Source: Pseudomonadota bacterium (lineage in GTDB: Bacteria > Pseudomonadota > Gammaproteobacteria > DASZBR01). From it: a stretch of 59,515 bases of DNA. The stretch spans positions 1 through 59,515 of the forward strand of contig JAJYDF010000019.1 in the NCBI GenBank assembly GCA_021777765.1, read 5' to 3'. This document shows, piece by piece, positions 9,046 through 17,880 of the stretch. Numbering within the stretch: the stretch's first letter is position 1; each line of letters starts with the position of its first letter. The notes below the pieces were generated by a model that saw nothing but the letters and a program-made list of their open reading frames with translations, was not told the DNA's origin and made no database searches. A program made the position numbers and the translations under genes.

Positions 9046-9708
9046 TCATTTCATTTCGTCAAACATGTTATTAAATAACGGTGCAATGGTTAAATAACCT
9101 ATTTCATAAGCAAAATCGATAATGCCACGTATATTAGATACGCACAGTTTTTGTTTAATATGTTCAATGTGTGCTTCCACGGTTCGTGTTGATATCTTCA
9201 TGATTATTGCAATTTCTTTAGTTGTTCGATTTTGAATAATATGAAAAAAGCATTCTAATTCACGCAAAGAAAGTTTTTTACCTGTAACGGGTGAAATAAT
9301 GCTAGGAATTGCTTGTCGTTTTTTTGCAAAATTTAAGACAAATTCAATAGGTTTGTCCCACATAAATTCAATCGCCACCACCTTATCATTTTTAATGGTG
9401 TAATTTGACATGGTGTTTATTCGATAAGCTTCTTGCCCATTTTTGTAATGATGAATGGTAGTAAACCAAGCAATCAAATGATTGTTTCCTTGCGCAACAA
9501 CCTGATGAAATTCTGGTTTCATGTAACTTAAAGTATTTACGTTATTATTAAGCAAATCGTAAAATTCATCAAAATGAAATACACGATTTCCAGATCGAGC
9601 AATGATATTTTTATCATAATATTTAACATATTCACGCGTTGAATAATTTTGCCATACATCATGGTAAAGCGTTTTGATATAATTATTTGCTTGAAGATCT
9701 GTTGCCAT
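9046..9708 (-). CDS. NTF2-like sensor fused to LuxR-type HTH regulator
   Basis: 220-residue predicted transcription regulator. Residues about 1-130 look like an NTF2/SnoaL domain (YVKYYDKNIIARSGN, HLIAWFTTIHHY, KVVAIEFMWDKP). Residues about 150-215 are a LuxR/GerE helix-turn-helix: LSLRELECFFHIIQNRTTKE, then IAIIMKISTRTVEAHIEHIK. The order suggests a ligand-binding pocket controlling DNA binding. It heads a two-gene unit with the separate NTF2-like protein, which may share or deliver the ligand. ATG at 9708. No acyl-homoserine-lactone domain and no receiver domain, so it is neither a quorum-sensing LuxR nor a response regulator. The ligand is unknown. Confidence 0.8.
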   Translation of the reverse strand: MATDLQANNYIKTLYHDVWQNYSTREYVKYYDKNIIARSGNRVFHFDEFYDLLNNNVNTLSYMKPEFHQVVAQGNNHLIAWFTTIHHYKNGQEAYRINTMSNYTIKNDKVVAIEFMWDKPIEFVLNFAKKRQAIPSIISPVTGKKLSLRELECFFHIIQNRTTKEIAIIMKISTRTVEAHIEHIKQKLCVSNIRGIIDFAYEIGYLTIAPLFNNMFDEMK

Positions 9709-9786
9709 TATTTACAAATCCCAGAATGTAGAAAATCACTATTTTATCATATTTTTGTTTTCAAACATCCGTATTTGTTACGAATG

Positions 9787-10860
9787 CTATATAACACTTA
9801 AGAGATCCAATTGCTCTGGTGAATTCGGATTGGGTCTAAATTGTTGTGTATCAAGAGAGGGTGTTTTATTTGCATTTAAATTATAACGTTTGCAAGCCAA
9901 TTTAAAGCGAAGTGAAAGTAAATCAGCAAATTCACCTTTGCCACGCATGCGCGATCCAAAATTGGGATCATTTTCTTTTCCGCTACGCATTTGGCGAATG
10001 ATACTCATTACATGTTCTGCGCGATCAGGAAAGTGTTTTGCTAGCCATTCTTTGAATAAATCTTTTACTTCGTAAGGTAGCCTTACCAGAGTATATGCAG
10101 CTTGTTTTGCGCCTGCTTCAGCTGCGGTTTTTAATATATTTTCTAACTCCATATCATTAATCATTGGAATCATCGGTGCTGCCATTACGGCGACAGGAAT
10201 GTCCGCATTAGTTAATTCGCTAATTGTGCGTAATCTAGCTTTAGGTGCGCCTGTGCGTGGTTCCAGAATATATTTTAATGAAGGTGAGAGAGTGGTAACG
10301 CTAATAGCAACTTTCGCTAAATTTCTTTTGGCCATATCAGAAATAATATCTATATCTCTTGCAATTAATGCGCCTTTGGTAATGACTGCAAAAGGGTGAT
10401 GATATTTATTTAAAACTTCTATGATGCTGCGAGTGATTTTTAATTTAGCTTCAGAGGGTTGATAGGGATCGGTATTTGCGCCAATTACGATAGGTTTACA
10501 AATATATTTAGGTTTATTGATTTCTTTTTCTAATAATTTTGCAGCGTCAACTTTATAAAATATTTTGCTTTCAAAATCGATGCCAGGAGACATATTCATG
10601 TAAGCATGGCTTGGTCTAGCATAACAATAAATACAGCCATGCTCACAGCCCCGATAAGGATTGATGGATTGTTCAAAACCAATATCTGGAGAATCATTGC
10701 GCGTTATAATAGATTTGGCATTTTCTTGCAGTAGGGTCGTTTCTAATGTGGGTAATTGTTCTTCATCCTCGTAGTACCAACCATCATCAAATGCTTCTCT
10801 TGTTTCATCTTCAAATCTACCTACAGGGTTGCTTTTTGCACCTCTGTTTTTGATATTCAT
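9787..10860 (-). CDS. PA0069 family radical SAM protein
   Basis: 357 residues, full length for the PA0069/Rv2578c-type radical SAM family related to spore photoproduct lyase-like enzymes. The 4Fe-4S motif is Cys72-X3-Cys76-X2-Cys79 in GCEHGCIYCYARPSH. GANTDPYQPSE (about 140) and VTTLSPSLKYILEPR (about 195) are family blocks. Substrate is not known. Cytosolic, no signal peptide. The gene stands alone: 79 bp behind the NTF2-LuxR gene start on the same strand and about 110 bp ahead of the M15 peptidase gene's end. ATG at 10860 is the only sensible start. Confidence 0.92.
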   Translation of the reverse strand: MNIKNRGAKSNPVGRFEDETREAFDDGWYYEDEEQLPTLETTLLQENAKSIITRNDSPDIGFEQSINPYRGCEHGCIYCYARPSHAYMNMSPGIDFESKIFYKVDAAKLLEKEINKPKYICKPIVIGANTDPYQPSEAKLKITRSIIEVLNKYHHPFAVITKGALIARDIDIISDMAKRNLAKVAISVTTLSPSLKYILEPRTGAPKARLRTISELTNADIPVAVMAAPMIPMINDMELENILKTAAEAGAKQAAYTLVRLPYEVKDLFKEWLAKHFPDRAEHVMSIIRQMRSGKENDPNFGSRMRGKGEFADLLSLRFKLACKRYNLNANKTPSLDTQQFRPNPNSPEQLDLLSVI

Positions 10861-10968
10861 TATTATGCCTCGTGGCTACAATTTTTTATATCATAACACA
10901 AAGCAACTATTTAAGAAAAATTCAATGAAATAATTTAAATATGATAAAGATATGATGTAAATTATATT

Positions 10969-11766
10969 TTAATTGTTGGTGGTATTTATACCTTCTCCAG
11001 GTAATACAGAATCAATATGATTAATTTGGTAATGATTGGTAATTAACTTTGAAAAATGCATATAGTCTGTCTGTGTTGCATAACCATGCCATAACCAGCC
11101 AGAATTCATAAATGCTTTAATAGCGGCATCATTATCGCGAATCATACCGATGTGTTGTAAATTGCGATCTAAATATTTAATACCTTTAACATAATGTTGT
11201 AAATCAGGACTGATTACGCCTGGATTATAATAAGGATTCAAATCTATACAGGTACCATAACTATGTGGTGAAATATTTTTGGGATTTTGTGCGTCAATTC
11301 TACAAAAAAATCCGTAAGTATCATCCGAATTAGCAACAAATGCCGCAAAATCCAGTGTATTTGAAAATTTAATACCGCCTATTAATTCTTCAGGGATCAT
11401 CATTTTTTCGATGGGATAATGAGCATCATATAATTTCTTGAATATGGCGATGACTTCAGGTGCTAATTGTTGATTGATTATCATATCTCCCAAATGCGAC
11501 TTGTTATCGAACCCCCAATATGACATGCGTAAATAGGATAAATCGTTTAAGTTGATAGGGCATCCTTCATGCCAACTATTACCGATCATTTTTTGTTGCA
11601 AATCTTGTGGAATTGGTTCCATTGATGCATAAAATGAATTATCTGCGTAACTAAGGTTTGTAAATATTATTAGAGGTAGCGACAGAAACAATTTAATTAG
11701 TACAGATAATATCGATTGGTGTAATTGTTTTGTGAACTTCGTATTGAGCTTCCGATTTAATGTCAT
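10969..11766 (-). CDS. Exported M15-family (VanY-like) D-Ala-D-Ala carboxypeptidase or endopeptidase
   Basis: 265-residue cell-wall peptidase. An N-terminal signal peptide with a long basic start and hydrophobic core ends at about Ala41 (SYA). The catalytic domain shows the zinc ligands of the M15 family: His168 and Asp175 in PHSYGTCIDLNPYYNP and His237 in TDYMHFSK, with Trp/Gly-rich WLWHGYA before it. This subfamily trims peptidoglycan stem peptides. The ribosome binding site AGGGAA lies upstream of ATG 11766. It is divergent from the lytic transglycosylase gene at 11965, so two murein enzymes share a 198-bp regulatory region. Confidence 0.85.
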   Translation of the reverse strand: MTLNRKLNTKFTKQLHQSILSVLIKLFLSLPLIIFTNLSYADNSFYASMEPIPQDLQQKMIGNSWHEGCPINLNDLSYLRMSYWGFDNKSHLGDMIINQQLAPEVIAIFKKLYDAHYPIEKMMIPEELIGGIKFSNTLDFAAFVANSDDTYGFFCRIDAQNPKNISPHSYGTCIDLNPYYNPGVISPDLQHYVKGIKYLDRNLQHIGMIRDNDAAIKAFMNSGWLWHGYATQTDYMHFSKLITNHYQINHIDSVLPGEGINTTNN

Positions 11767-11964
11767 TGGTATTCCCTATCTATCACAGTTTCAATTTCTT
11801 AAACACCCACAAAAATGAGCATGCATTATATAGCATGACAAAAATAGATTCATCTATTTAATTTGTAGAAATGCATATAAATAAACATGTGTATTCTCTT
11901 TTTCTTACTTATTTTGATATTAAACGGTATCAATTTAATACTATAATTAATAGATGGAGGTCAT

Positions 11965-12702
11965 ATGAAAATATTAAGAAAAATATTAAATAGCACCTCA
12001 AAGATGATCACTAAATTTATTATGATGAGTGTGTGTGCAATAATCTGCATCACATACTTAGCAAGCACATATGCAGATATCAACGATCATACTAATCAAC
12101 AAATTGAAGCATTTATTAAACAGACTATTCCTCATAATGAATTAAATATTTCTGCTTCGCATGAGGTCGTTTTAGAGATAAACCATATAATACATTCATT
12201 CTCTTCAATAGATGATATACGTAATGCAATTAAACGTATGAATGAATTAAAGGCGACAATTACTCAAGTGCTTCAAAATAAAAAGATCCCTGTTGGTTTA
12301 ATGGTGTTACCTATTGTGGAGTCTGAGTATAAACAGTCATTAAGTGAACATGGCTCATCATTTCCTGCAGGTATTTGGCAAATGGTCCCTGATACTGCGC
12401 GTAAATATGGATTAATTATTAATGGTAAACGTGATGATCGCTTGAATCCGCAGTTGGAAACGGTTGCGATTTCAAATTATTTAAATGATTTATATCATCA
12501 GTTCCATGATTGGCGCTTGGTTATTATTGCTTATAAATTAGGTGATGTGGAAACGTCAAATTTATTAAATAAAGTAAAATCACATGATCCTATTGTTTTG
12601 CTGCAATCATCATATGCACCTGCCGATCTAAAAAAATATATAACGAAAATAGATAGTATTGTCATAATAATGCATAATCCCGCATTGATTGGTTTGAAAT
12701 AA
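11965..12702 (+). CDS. Lytic transglycosylase (SLT domain, MltD-like)
   Basis: 245-residue envelope enzyme cleaving peptidoglycan glycan strands with anhydro-muramic acid formation. Residues about 13-38 form an uncleaved anchor or signal peptide ending at TYA. The SLT domain has catalytic Glu119 in MVLPIVESEYKQS, followed by AGIWQMVPDTARKYGL, the family's substrate-binding block, and the NYLNDLYHQFHDWRLVIIAYKLG region. No LysM repeats, unlike full MltD, so it is a short version. A strong TGGAGG precedes ATG 11965. Its stop overlaps the long form of the next reading frame, but that gene more likely starts at 12765. Divergent from the M15 peptidase. Confidence 0.87.
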   Translation: MKILRKILNSTSKMITKFIMMSVCAIICITYLASTYADINDHTNQQIEAFIKQTIPHNELNISASHEVVLEINHIIHSFSSIDDIRNAIKRMNELKATITQVLQNKKIPVGLMVLPIVESEYKQSLSEHGSSFPAGIWQMVPDTARKYGLIINGKRDDRLNPQLETVAISNYLNDLYHQFHDWRLVIIAYKLGDVETSNLLNKVKSHDPIVLLQSSYAPADLKKYITKIDSIVIIMHNPALIGLK

Positions 12703-12764
12703 TGAATAATTGTAGATGGGGCTATAGTAGAAAATTTAAATTAATGTATTCAAGGATAATTTTC

Positions 12765-13886
12765 ATGCAAGATATAATTGGAAAATCTAAATCATTATTA
12801 GACACGCCTTGTTTAGTAATAGATAAAAAATTATTAGTATCAAATATTGAAGCTATGCAATTTGAAGTCAATGCAGCTCATAAAAATCTAAGGCCCCATG
12901 CAAAAACACATAAATGTACACAAATATGCCAGCAACAAATAGATGCAGGCGCAATTGGAATTTGTGTGACAAAAGTTTCAGAAGCCGTTGTATTAGCTGA
13001 AAAAAGATTTAAAAATACATTAATTACTTCACCTGTTGTTACACCCATTAAAATAGAAAAGCTATTACAATGTTTAATAGAAGATAGTCAATTGACGGTC
13101 GCTATAGATAATCTTGAAAATGCAACTGTTCTGAATTCTTCTGCAAAAAATAGTAATCTAATCATTAATGTATTAATAGATATTGATCCAGGTATAGGTA
13201 GAACTGGTATTTCATATGATAATGTTCTCGAATTTGCGCGAACGCTAACACAATTTTCTCATTTGAAATTAACAGGAATTCAGTGTTATGCAGGCAATTT
13301 GCAACATATTCAAGATTATCAAACACGATACAAAACATCCTTTGAAACAATGAAAAAAGCAGCGATTTGCGTTAAACAATTAAAAGAGGCTGGTTTTAAT
13401 TGCGACATTCTTACTGGTTCAGGCACTGGTACCTACGATATCGACATGCAAATTCTAGAAGTAACGGAAATTCAACCTGGTTCTTATACCGTGATGGATG
13501 CAGAATATTATGCAATTGGTTCTAAAGAAAATGCTCACCAAAATAAAAAATATCAACCTGCATTAACATTATTAACAACTGTAATTAGTGTCAATCAACA
13601 ATCTCATGTTACCTGTGATGCCGGATGGAAAGCTTTATATGAAGTTCCCACTAAACCTATTATTTTGAAACCAAATGGTTATAAATATGATTGGGGTGGA
13701 TTTGGTGACGAACACGGCAAAATCACAGCAATTAATAATACAAAATTACCCCAATTAGGTGATCGTTTAGAATTAATGGTTGCCCATTGTGATCCCACTA
13801 TTAATATGTATGATTATTTTTATATTACTGAAAATGATATTGTGGTAGATGTTTGGCCAATTGATATGAGAGGAAGATCTCAGTAA
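12765..13886 (+). CDS. DSD1-type PLP-dependent enzyme (D-threonine aldolase/D-serine dehydratase family)
   Basis: 373-residue fold-type III alanine-racemase-like enzyme. The PLP lysine is Lys47 in RPHAKTHK. The phosphate-binding region GIQCYAGNLQH and the C-terminal metal-binding block VAHCDPTINMYDYFY place it with DSD1/D-threonine aldolase proteins that need a divalent metal. Substrate is likely a D-hydroxy-amino acid (D-serine or D-threonine), not determinable here. I choose ATG 12765 because AAGGA stands 10 bases before it; an ATG at 12702 would add 21 poorly conserved residues. Follows the transglycosylase by 62 bp, so an operon is possible; a link to wall D-amino-acid salvage is inference. 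Confidence 0.88.
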   Translation: MQDIIGKSKSLLDTPCLVIDKKLLVSNIEAMQFEVNAAHKNLRPHAKTHKCTQICQQQIDAGAIGICVTKVSEAVVLAEKRFKNTLITSPVVTPIKIEKLLQCLIEDSQLTVAIDNLENATVLNSSAKNSNLIINVLIDIDPGIGRTGISYDNVLEFARTLTQFSHLKLTGIQCYAGNLQHIQDYQTRYKTSFETMKKAAICVKQLKEAGFNCDILTGSGTGTYDIDMQILEVTEIQPGSYTVMDAEYYAIGSKENAHQNKKYQPALTLLTTVISVNQQSHVTCDAGWKALYEVPTKPIILKPNGYKYDWGGFGDEHGKITAINNTKLPQLGDRLELMVAHCDPTINMYDYFYITENDIVVDVWPIDMRGRSQ

Positions 13887-14240
13887 TACAGCAATATCAT
13901 TGATCCTGCTAATGAATAATTTAATTATGTTTTCTTTATCTTAAGGTCTTAATGATTTAATTTTAAAAAGACACTTTTCTGTCGATTCAAGTTGAGATAG
14001 GTCATTACCATTATTATATATTTCATATAATTTAAGTAAAATTGTTACATCTAAGTTATCAAAACACCATTATAAACAACTTGAATTAACATACTGATTT
14101 TTGTGATGCTAAAACTTAATGTGCTTCCACGATTAGATAGGCATTTTAATCTTTATGAACTAAAAAAATTCGACCTGGTGTGATGTTTTGTGTAACATAC
14201 CCCGGTTGCCAGCCGGCCTACGTTACATAAGATATCACTT
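13887..14240 (+). other. 354-bp gap upstream of the AbiE module
   Basis: No credible gene on either strand. It holds a 10-bp inverted repeat (ATTCAAGTTG at 13985-13994 against CAACTTGAAT at 14077-14086). Close to the antitoxin start there is a hairpin-like stretch, TGTAAC around 14190 to GTTACA around 14228, enclosing CCGG...CCGG. The latter lies where an AbiEi operator would be expected, but this is a guess. Confidence 0.35.
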
Positions 14241-15071
14241 ATGAAGAAAAGCTCGTCGTTAACGAGAACTTTAGGACCAGTCAGTGTTAGGTTCATCAAT
14301 GACCTTTTAAAATCTGGTAAGGTCGTCTTTGCCTTGAAAGATGCAGTGGATATATATGAAAGCGATGAACACGAAACGATAAAGTTCTTAAGCGACCTGA
14401 TTGCAAGGGGTATATTAGCCCGGATAAAACCGGGTGTTTATATTATTTTGCAAATGGGTCAAGAAGCAGCTCAATTAAGCAATTGGCCAGTAATAGCTCA
14501 AGAGCTAGCCAATCCAGATAAATACTATCTTTCATATTATAGTGCGATGCGAATTCATGGAATGACAACCCATCCGTTGTTTGATGTTTATATTTCCATA
14601 ACTAAAAGACGCAGGAACCGGACAATTAGTAATTTTAAATATCATTTTATATATGTAAATGCTGATCATTTTTGGGGTTATAGTAATTTATGGATTAGTA
14701 AACACAATAAGGTATGTATAAGTGATTTAGAAAGAACAATATTGGATGGATTAGAGAGACCAGAGTTGTGTGGTGGTGTTAAAGAGGTTGTACGAGGTAT
14801 TTGGTCTAAAAAAAATGAACTAGATTGGCAAAAGCTAGAAGATTATGCCAGTCGATTTCGAACGAAATCTGCAATTAAGCGACTGGGGTATATTTTAGAA
14901 CTGCTCGAAATAGGAAAAATCATTTTACCAGTTTTAGTAAAAAGCATTACAAACGCTGAAGATTATTCTTTACTCGATCCTAGTGGTGTTAAAGAAGGAA
15001 AGCGAATACGTCGTTGGTATTTAAGAATAAATATAGATATTGAAGAATTAAAAGCGAGCGTGTGGGGATGA
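14241..15071 (+). CDS. AbiEi-type antitoxin (type IV toxin-antitoxin)
   Basis: 276-residue antitoxin of the AbiEi family. AbiEi proteins neutralise AbiEii toxins and repress their own operon through an N-terminal winged helix domain. Here residues about 12-70 form that domain (DAVDIYESDEHETIKFLSDL, then ARIKPGVYIIL). The C-terminal part has the family blocks YYLSYYSAMRIHGMT and SDLERTILDGLERPELCGG. Length is normal and the frame intact. The stop overlaps the toxin start in ATGA (15068-15071), showing coupled translation. Its toxin partner is broken, so the antitoxin may survive as a repressor only, or the lesion may be recent. Confidence 0.85.
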   Translation: MKKSSSLTRTLGPVSVRFINDLLKSGKVVFALKDAVDIYESDEHETIKFLSDLIARGILARIKPGVYIILQMGQEAAQLSNWPVIAQELANPDKYYLSYYSAMRIHGMTTHPLFDVYISITKRRRNRTISNFKYHFIYVNADHFWGYSNLWISKHNKVCISDLERTILDGLERPELCGGVKEVVRGIWSKKNELDWQKLEDYASRFRTKSAIKRLGYILELLEIGKIILPVLVKSITNAEDYSLLDPSGVKEGKRIRRWYLRINIDIEELKASVWG

Positions 15072-15903
15072 TAATATTTGCTGAAATTAATGCATTAGCA
15101 CAACGCTATGGCATTTCGGTAGAAACGATAGAAAAAGACTATGTTATAGCTTGGATTTTGATTTGTCTTGCAAAATCTAATATAAAAGACAATTTTATAT
15201 TTTATGGTGGAACAGCAATAAAAAGAATTTATTTTGAGAGTCATCGATTTTCAGAAGATATTGATTTGTTAAGCTCTAAAAGATTTAACTTAGATACAAT
15301 ATTACAATATTTAACTTAGATACAATATTACAAGATTTAACTGTATTACAATATGCGCGTGAAGCAATAAATCTAAATTTAGAAATAAAACCCGGTAGCA
15401 TAACGGTAAATAAAAATCGTATTCAACTCATAATTAAATATGATGGTTATGAGGAGATTATTGGCACACCGAAAGAAATACGTATTGATTTTGTGATGGA
15501 TATGGATTTGTTTGGTGAAACGAAACAATTACCAATAATTCAATCCTATAGTGATTTAAAATCACATAATGAAACTTTATCTGTCATGACATTAAATACA
15601 ATATTTGCTAATAAAATTGGGTTACTATTTGATTTTACTCGAAATGAGCCGCGGGATTTATATGATATTTGGTTTTTATTACAACATATAGCTGATTTTG
15701 ATTTTAATGTAGATAAAATCAAGAAGATTTTCAAAGAAAAATATAGTTTTTCACCATCTCTAATTATTTTGAACCCAAAATTGAATAATCCTGCATTAAA
15801 TATAAACTGGGATATTAGGTTATCAAAACAAGTTTCTCAATTACCACGTATTGATATAGTATTAAAAAATATTAAAGAGAAGTTTAAGGAATTGAATTTT
15901 TAA
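15068..15903 (+). pseudogene. AbiEii-type nucleotidyltransferase toxin, frameshifted by 26-bp duplication
   Basis: Toxin partner of AbiEi; the family transfers nucleotides and causes growth arrest or phage abortive infection. The N-terminal part has the nucleotidyltransferase motif FYGGTAIKR followed by FSEDIDLL. The frame stops at 15319. A 26-bp tandem duplication (15283-15308 and 15309-15334, 25 of 26 identical) shifts the frame. If one copy is removed in thought, reading continues without stops through EIRIDFVMDMDLFG and RDLYDIWFLL to 15903, the full family length (about 270 residues). Translation of the tail as an independent 136-residue protein from 15493 is unlikely to be meaningful. 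The lesion could revert by slippage. Confidence 0.85.
15283..15334 (+). repeat. 26-bp tandem duplication inside the AbiEii toxin gene
   Basis: Two adjacent copies of a 26-bp unit beginning ATTTAACTTAGATACAAT, differing only at the last base. Because 26 is not a multiple of three, the duplication shifts the frame and creates the stop at 15317-15319. Confidence 0.95.
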
Positions 15904-15938
15904 AAGTGTATTTTTATTAAAAATATTGAGGTACTAAA

Positions 15939-16376
15939 ATGCTTGGCTTAATTCAATTGGTCTCTCATGCCAATGTAAAAATCGATCAAATAATAGTTGG
16001 TGAAATAGTTCGAGGTATCATGGCTTTGATTGGTATTGAAAAAACTGATACCGAAGATAATGCCATAAAATTATTTGATAAAATAATCAATTATCGCATT
16101 TTTCCTGATGATAATGGTAAAACTAACCTAAGTTTAAAAGATATCAATGGCGGCTTATTGCTAGTACCCCAATTTACATTAGTAGCAGAAACTCAAAAAG
16201 GATTACGTCCTGGATTTTCGCGAGGTATGCCGCCTGCCGAAGGTAATGTGTTATTTGAATTTTTGGTGAATTATGCCAAGCAAAATTATCATACGGTTGC
16301 ATCAGGTCAATTTGGTGCCTATATGCAAGTTTCGCTTTGTAATGATGGGCCAGTCACATTTTTGTTACAAATGTAA
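15939..16376 (+). CDS. dtd: D-aminoacyl-tRNA deacylase
   Basis: 145-residue DTD, which hydrolyses D-amino acids (and glycine mischarged on tRNA-Ala) from tRNA. Signature blocks are present: LVPQFTLVA around residue 76 (the SQFTL motif with Pro instead of Ser) and NDGPVTFLL at the C terminus (the cross-subunit Gly-cisPro region is NDGPVT). The start MLGLIQLVSHANV is standard. GAGG ribosome binding site before ATG 15939. It begins 35 bp after the broken toxin gene and may be transcribed from the same unit or its own promoter. Note the adjacent D-amino-acid enzyme at 12765, though the two are separated by the AbiE module. Confidence 0.93.
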   Translation: MLGLIQLVSHANVKIDQIIVGEIVRGIMALIGIEKTDTEDNAIKLFDKIINYRIFPDDNGKTNLSLKDINGGLLLVPQFTLVAETQKGLRPGFSRGMPPAEGNVLFEFLVNYAKQNYHTVASGQFGAYMQVSLCNDGPVTFLLQM

Positions 16377-16483
16377 TTTCTATAGTTGATGTGAGAATAA
16401 CATTTTTAATTTCTAACTATTTATTTAAACACTCAGAGCCTTTGATATTTTTTATACGACTTTCATAGTCAAAAAAGTGATAA

Positions 16484-16700
16484 ATCTAAGTCTCTAGTAG
16501 CAAGTTGTTCTTGTAAATAAGTAAGCATTTCCATTTCGACTCGAGAAATCTAACTCATCATGTACCCCATCATGGACCCCATTATGTGTCTCACCTTGGG
16601 CCTCGACTTGGGCATCACCTTGAGTCTTGACTTGAGCCACATCATGAGCCGCATCATGGGCGTAAATTGGCCGCTTCTGTGAATTAGTGCGAGTTTAAGA
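16484..16700 (-). pseudogene. Remnant of a tetrapeptide-repeat linker and winged-helix-like tail
   Basis: On the minus strand the repeat reads AHDAAHDVAQVKTQ, then GDAQVEAQGETHNGVHDGVHDE. With one frameshift after this it continues EISRVEMEMLTYLQEQL, resembling the start of a winged-helix domain, to a stop near 16484. Alternating X-H/Q-D/V/G-X tetrapeptides before a C-terminal wHTH are seen in AlbA_2/RecG-like ATP-binding proteins and some Fic-type proteins. I believe this is the tail of such a gene; the upstream part is gone (a stop lies at about 16697). Family assignment is tentative. Confidence 0.45.
16554..16661 (+). repeat. Nine-unit, 12-bp tandem repeat (degenerate)
   Basis: Nine consecutive 12-bp units, consensus close to CTCATCATGGGC with CACCTTG/GACTTG variants. 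The period is exact over 108 bp while the bases have diverged, as expected for a coding tetrapeptide repeat under past selection. It is not CRISPR: there are no spacers. Confidence 0.9.
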
Positions 16701-16966
16701 ACACTGAGATAATCGTTATGAATGATGCGATTTTATAGTGAAATTGTTGCTATGAAGTTTATTAAATGTTTCGGTTCAACATTTTTTGTGATATTCGTAG
16801 TGGAAAGTTTTCTAATTTAGTATTTATATAGTTAATTATCCCATGATTGTAATTGCCAAATATGATTGTGCATTTTAGCAGTGAGTGCAAATAAAAATTA
16901 TTTATTAAAGAGGCTGTGACAATCCTGTATCAGAGTTAATTCTTATGAACCATCAGAGGATGGGTA

Positions 16967-17800
16967 TTATTTAATTTTAAATCTCACTTTGCCTCTTAAA
17001 ATATCAGGATTAAAACTCTCCTTCATTATGGTATTAATATCTGTCACTAAATCTTCGCCAGAAAATATAAAAATAGATTCCAATAAAAATTTATGGAAAT
17101 AACGATTACCTTCAAGATCTTGATAAGCAATTGCGATCTTAATGGTTGGGGCGGGAACAAAAGCATAAGATTGATTCATTCTTTCCATGGCCATAAGTCT
17201 AATGAGATAACACCCTTGTATGCTTTCGGGAATAAAAATTTTATCGGTATATTCATTATCATGACTGGTGATGCAATAATCTAATTCTGAACTATCATGA
17301 TCGCGGCATTGAATTGCAAATTTTGTTTTAACGTAATTACTGTCTTCAAAGAAAACAGCATAGTTATCCATTAATTTAATATGATATTTATTTAAGAGAT
17401 CATTTCGCGCAAAAATATGTTCAATTGCGTCGCTATCGAGAGACCATTTAATTTTAATGTTTTTCGCTGGCCCGCGGCCGATATTTTTGAGCAGCATGAC
17501 TGGTAATCCTGTGATGATGTTATAATTTAACGTTGTTGATCTGATTTCCGGTGGACTATCATCGTTTGGTAGCCATTTAAAACTATATTCTTGTTGTGGT
17601 GATAGCATGATTAACCTTGGTATTATGCTGAGTATTCTATTTTGTTTTAATTCTTTTACTATGACATAGCTAACAAAAGCAAGAATAAATGCAGCTAATG
17701 CCACTAAGAATGTACTCAATAAATTGATAGTCTGCCAATTAATAGGCATATACCAATCTTGAGTATTAGTGATTGTCATTAGTGATAGTAAATGGTGCAT
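16967..17800 (-). CDS. Hypothetical protein with N-terminal membrane helix
   Basis: 277 residues from the ATG at 17800 (an ATG at 17845 would add 15 residues without a ribosome binding site). A single membrane helix spans residues about 24-48 (LLSTFLVALAAFILAFVSYV). The remainder is soluble and probably cytoplasmic, with mixed strands such as LPVMLLKNIGRGPAKNIKIKW, a beta-sandwich-like phrase often found in anchored proteins of unknown role. I recognise no named domain. Divergent from the RecQ gene, sharing about 80 bp of upstream DNA. Confidence 0.55.
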   Translation of the reverse strand: MHHLLSLMTITNTQDWYMPINWQTINLLSTFLVALAAFILAFVSYVIVKELKQNRILSIIPRLIMLSPQQEYSFKWLPNDDSPPEIRSTTLNYNIITGLPVMLLKNIGRGPAKNIKIKWSLDSDAIEHIFARNDLLNKYHIKLMDNYAVFFEDSNYVKTKFAIQCRDHDSSELDYCITSHDNEYTDKIFIPESIQGCYLIRLMAMERMNQSYAFVPAPTIKIAIAYQDLEGNRYFHKFLLESIFIFSGEDLVTDINTIMKESFNPDILRGKVRFKIK

Positions 17801-17880
17801 AATGTTTAGCTCTAAATTTAAAATATATATACAGTATACATCCATTTCAGCAGCCCATTGTGTTGGATAAAGGAGAGGCT

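Larger units (their letters stand above)
16377..16966 (-). other. 590-bp gap holding a decayed gene
   Basis: No intact gene. The central part is the 12-bp tandem repeat described separately, with flanking minus-strand codons that read like a broken protein tail. From about 16700 to 16966 I see only AT-rich sequence with scattered stops on both strands. Confidence 0.5.

Noticed and set aside
16554..16661. CRISPR-like short repeats
   Set aside because: Units are 12 bp and contiguous without spacers; best explained as a coding minisatellite.
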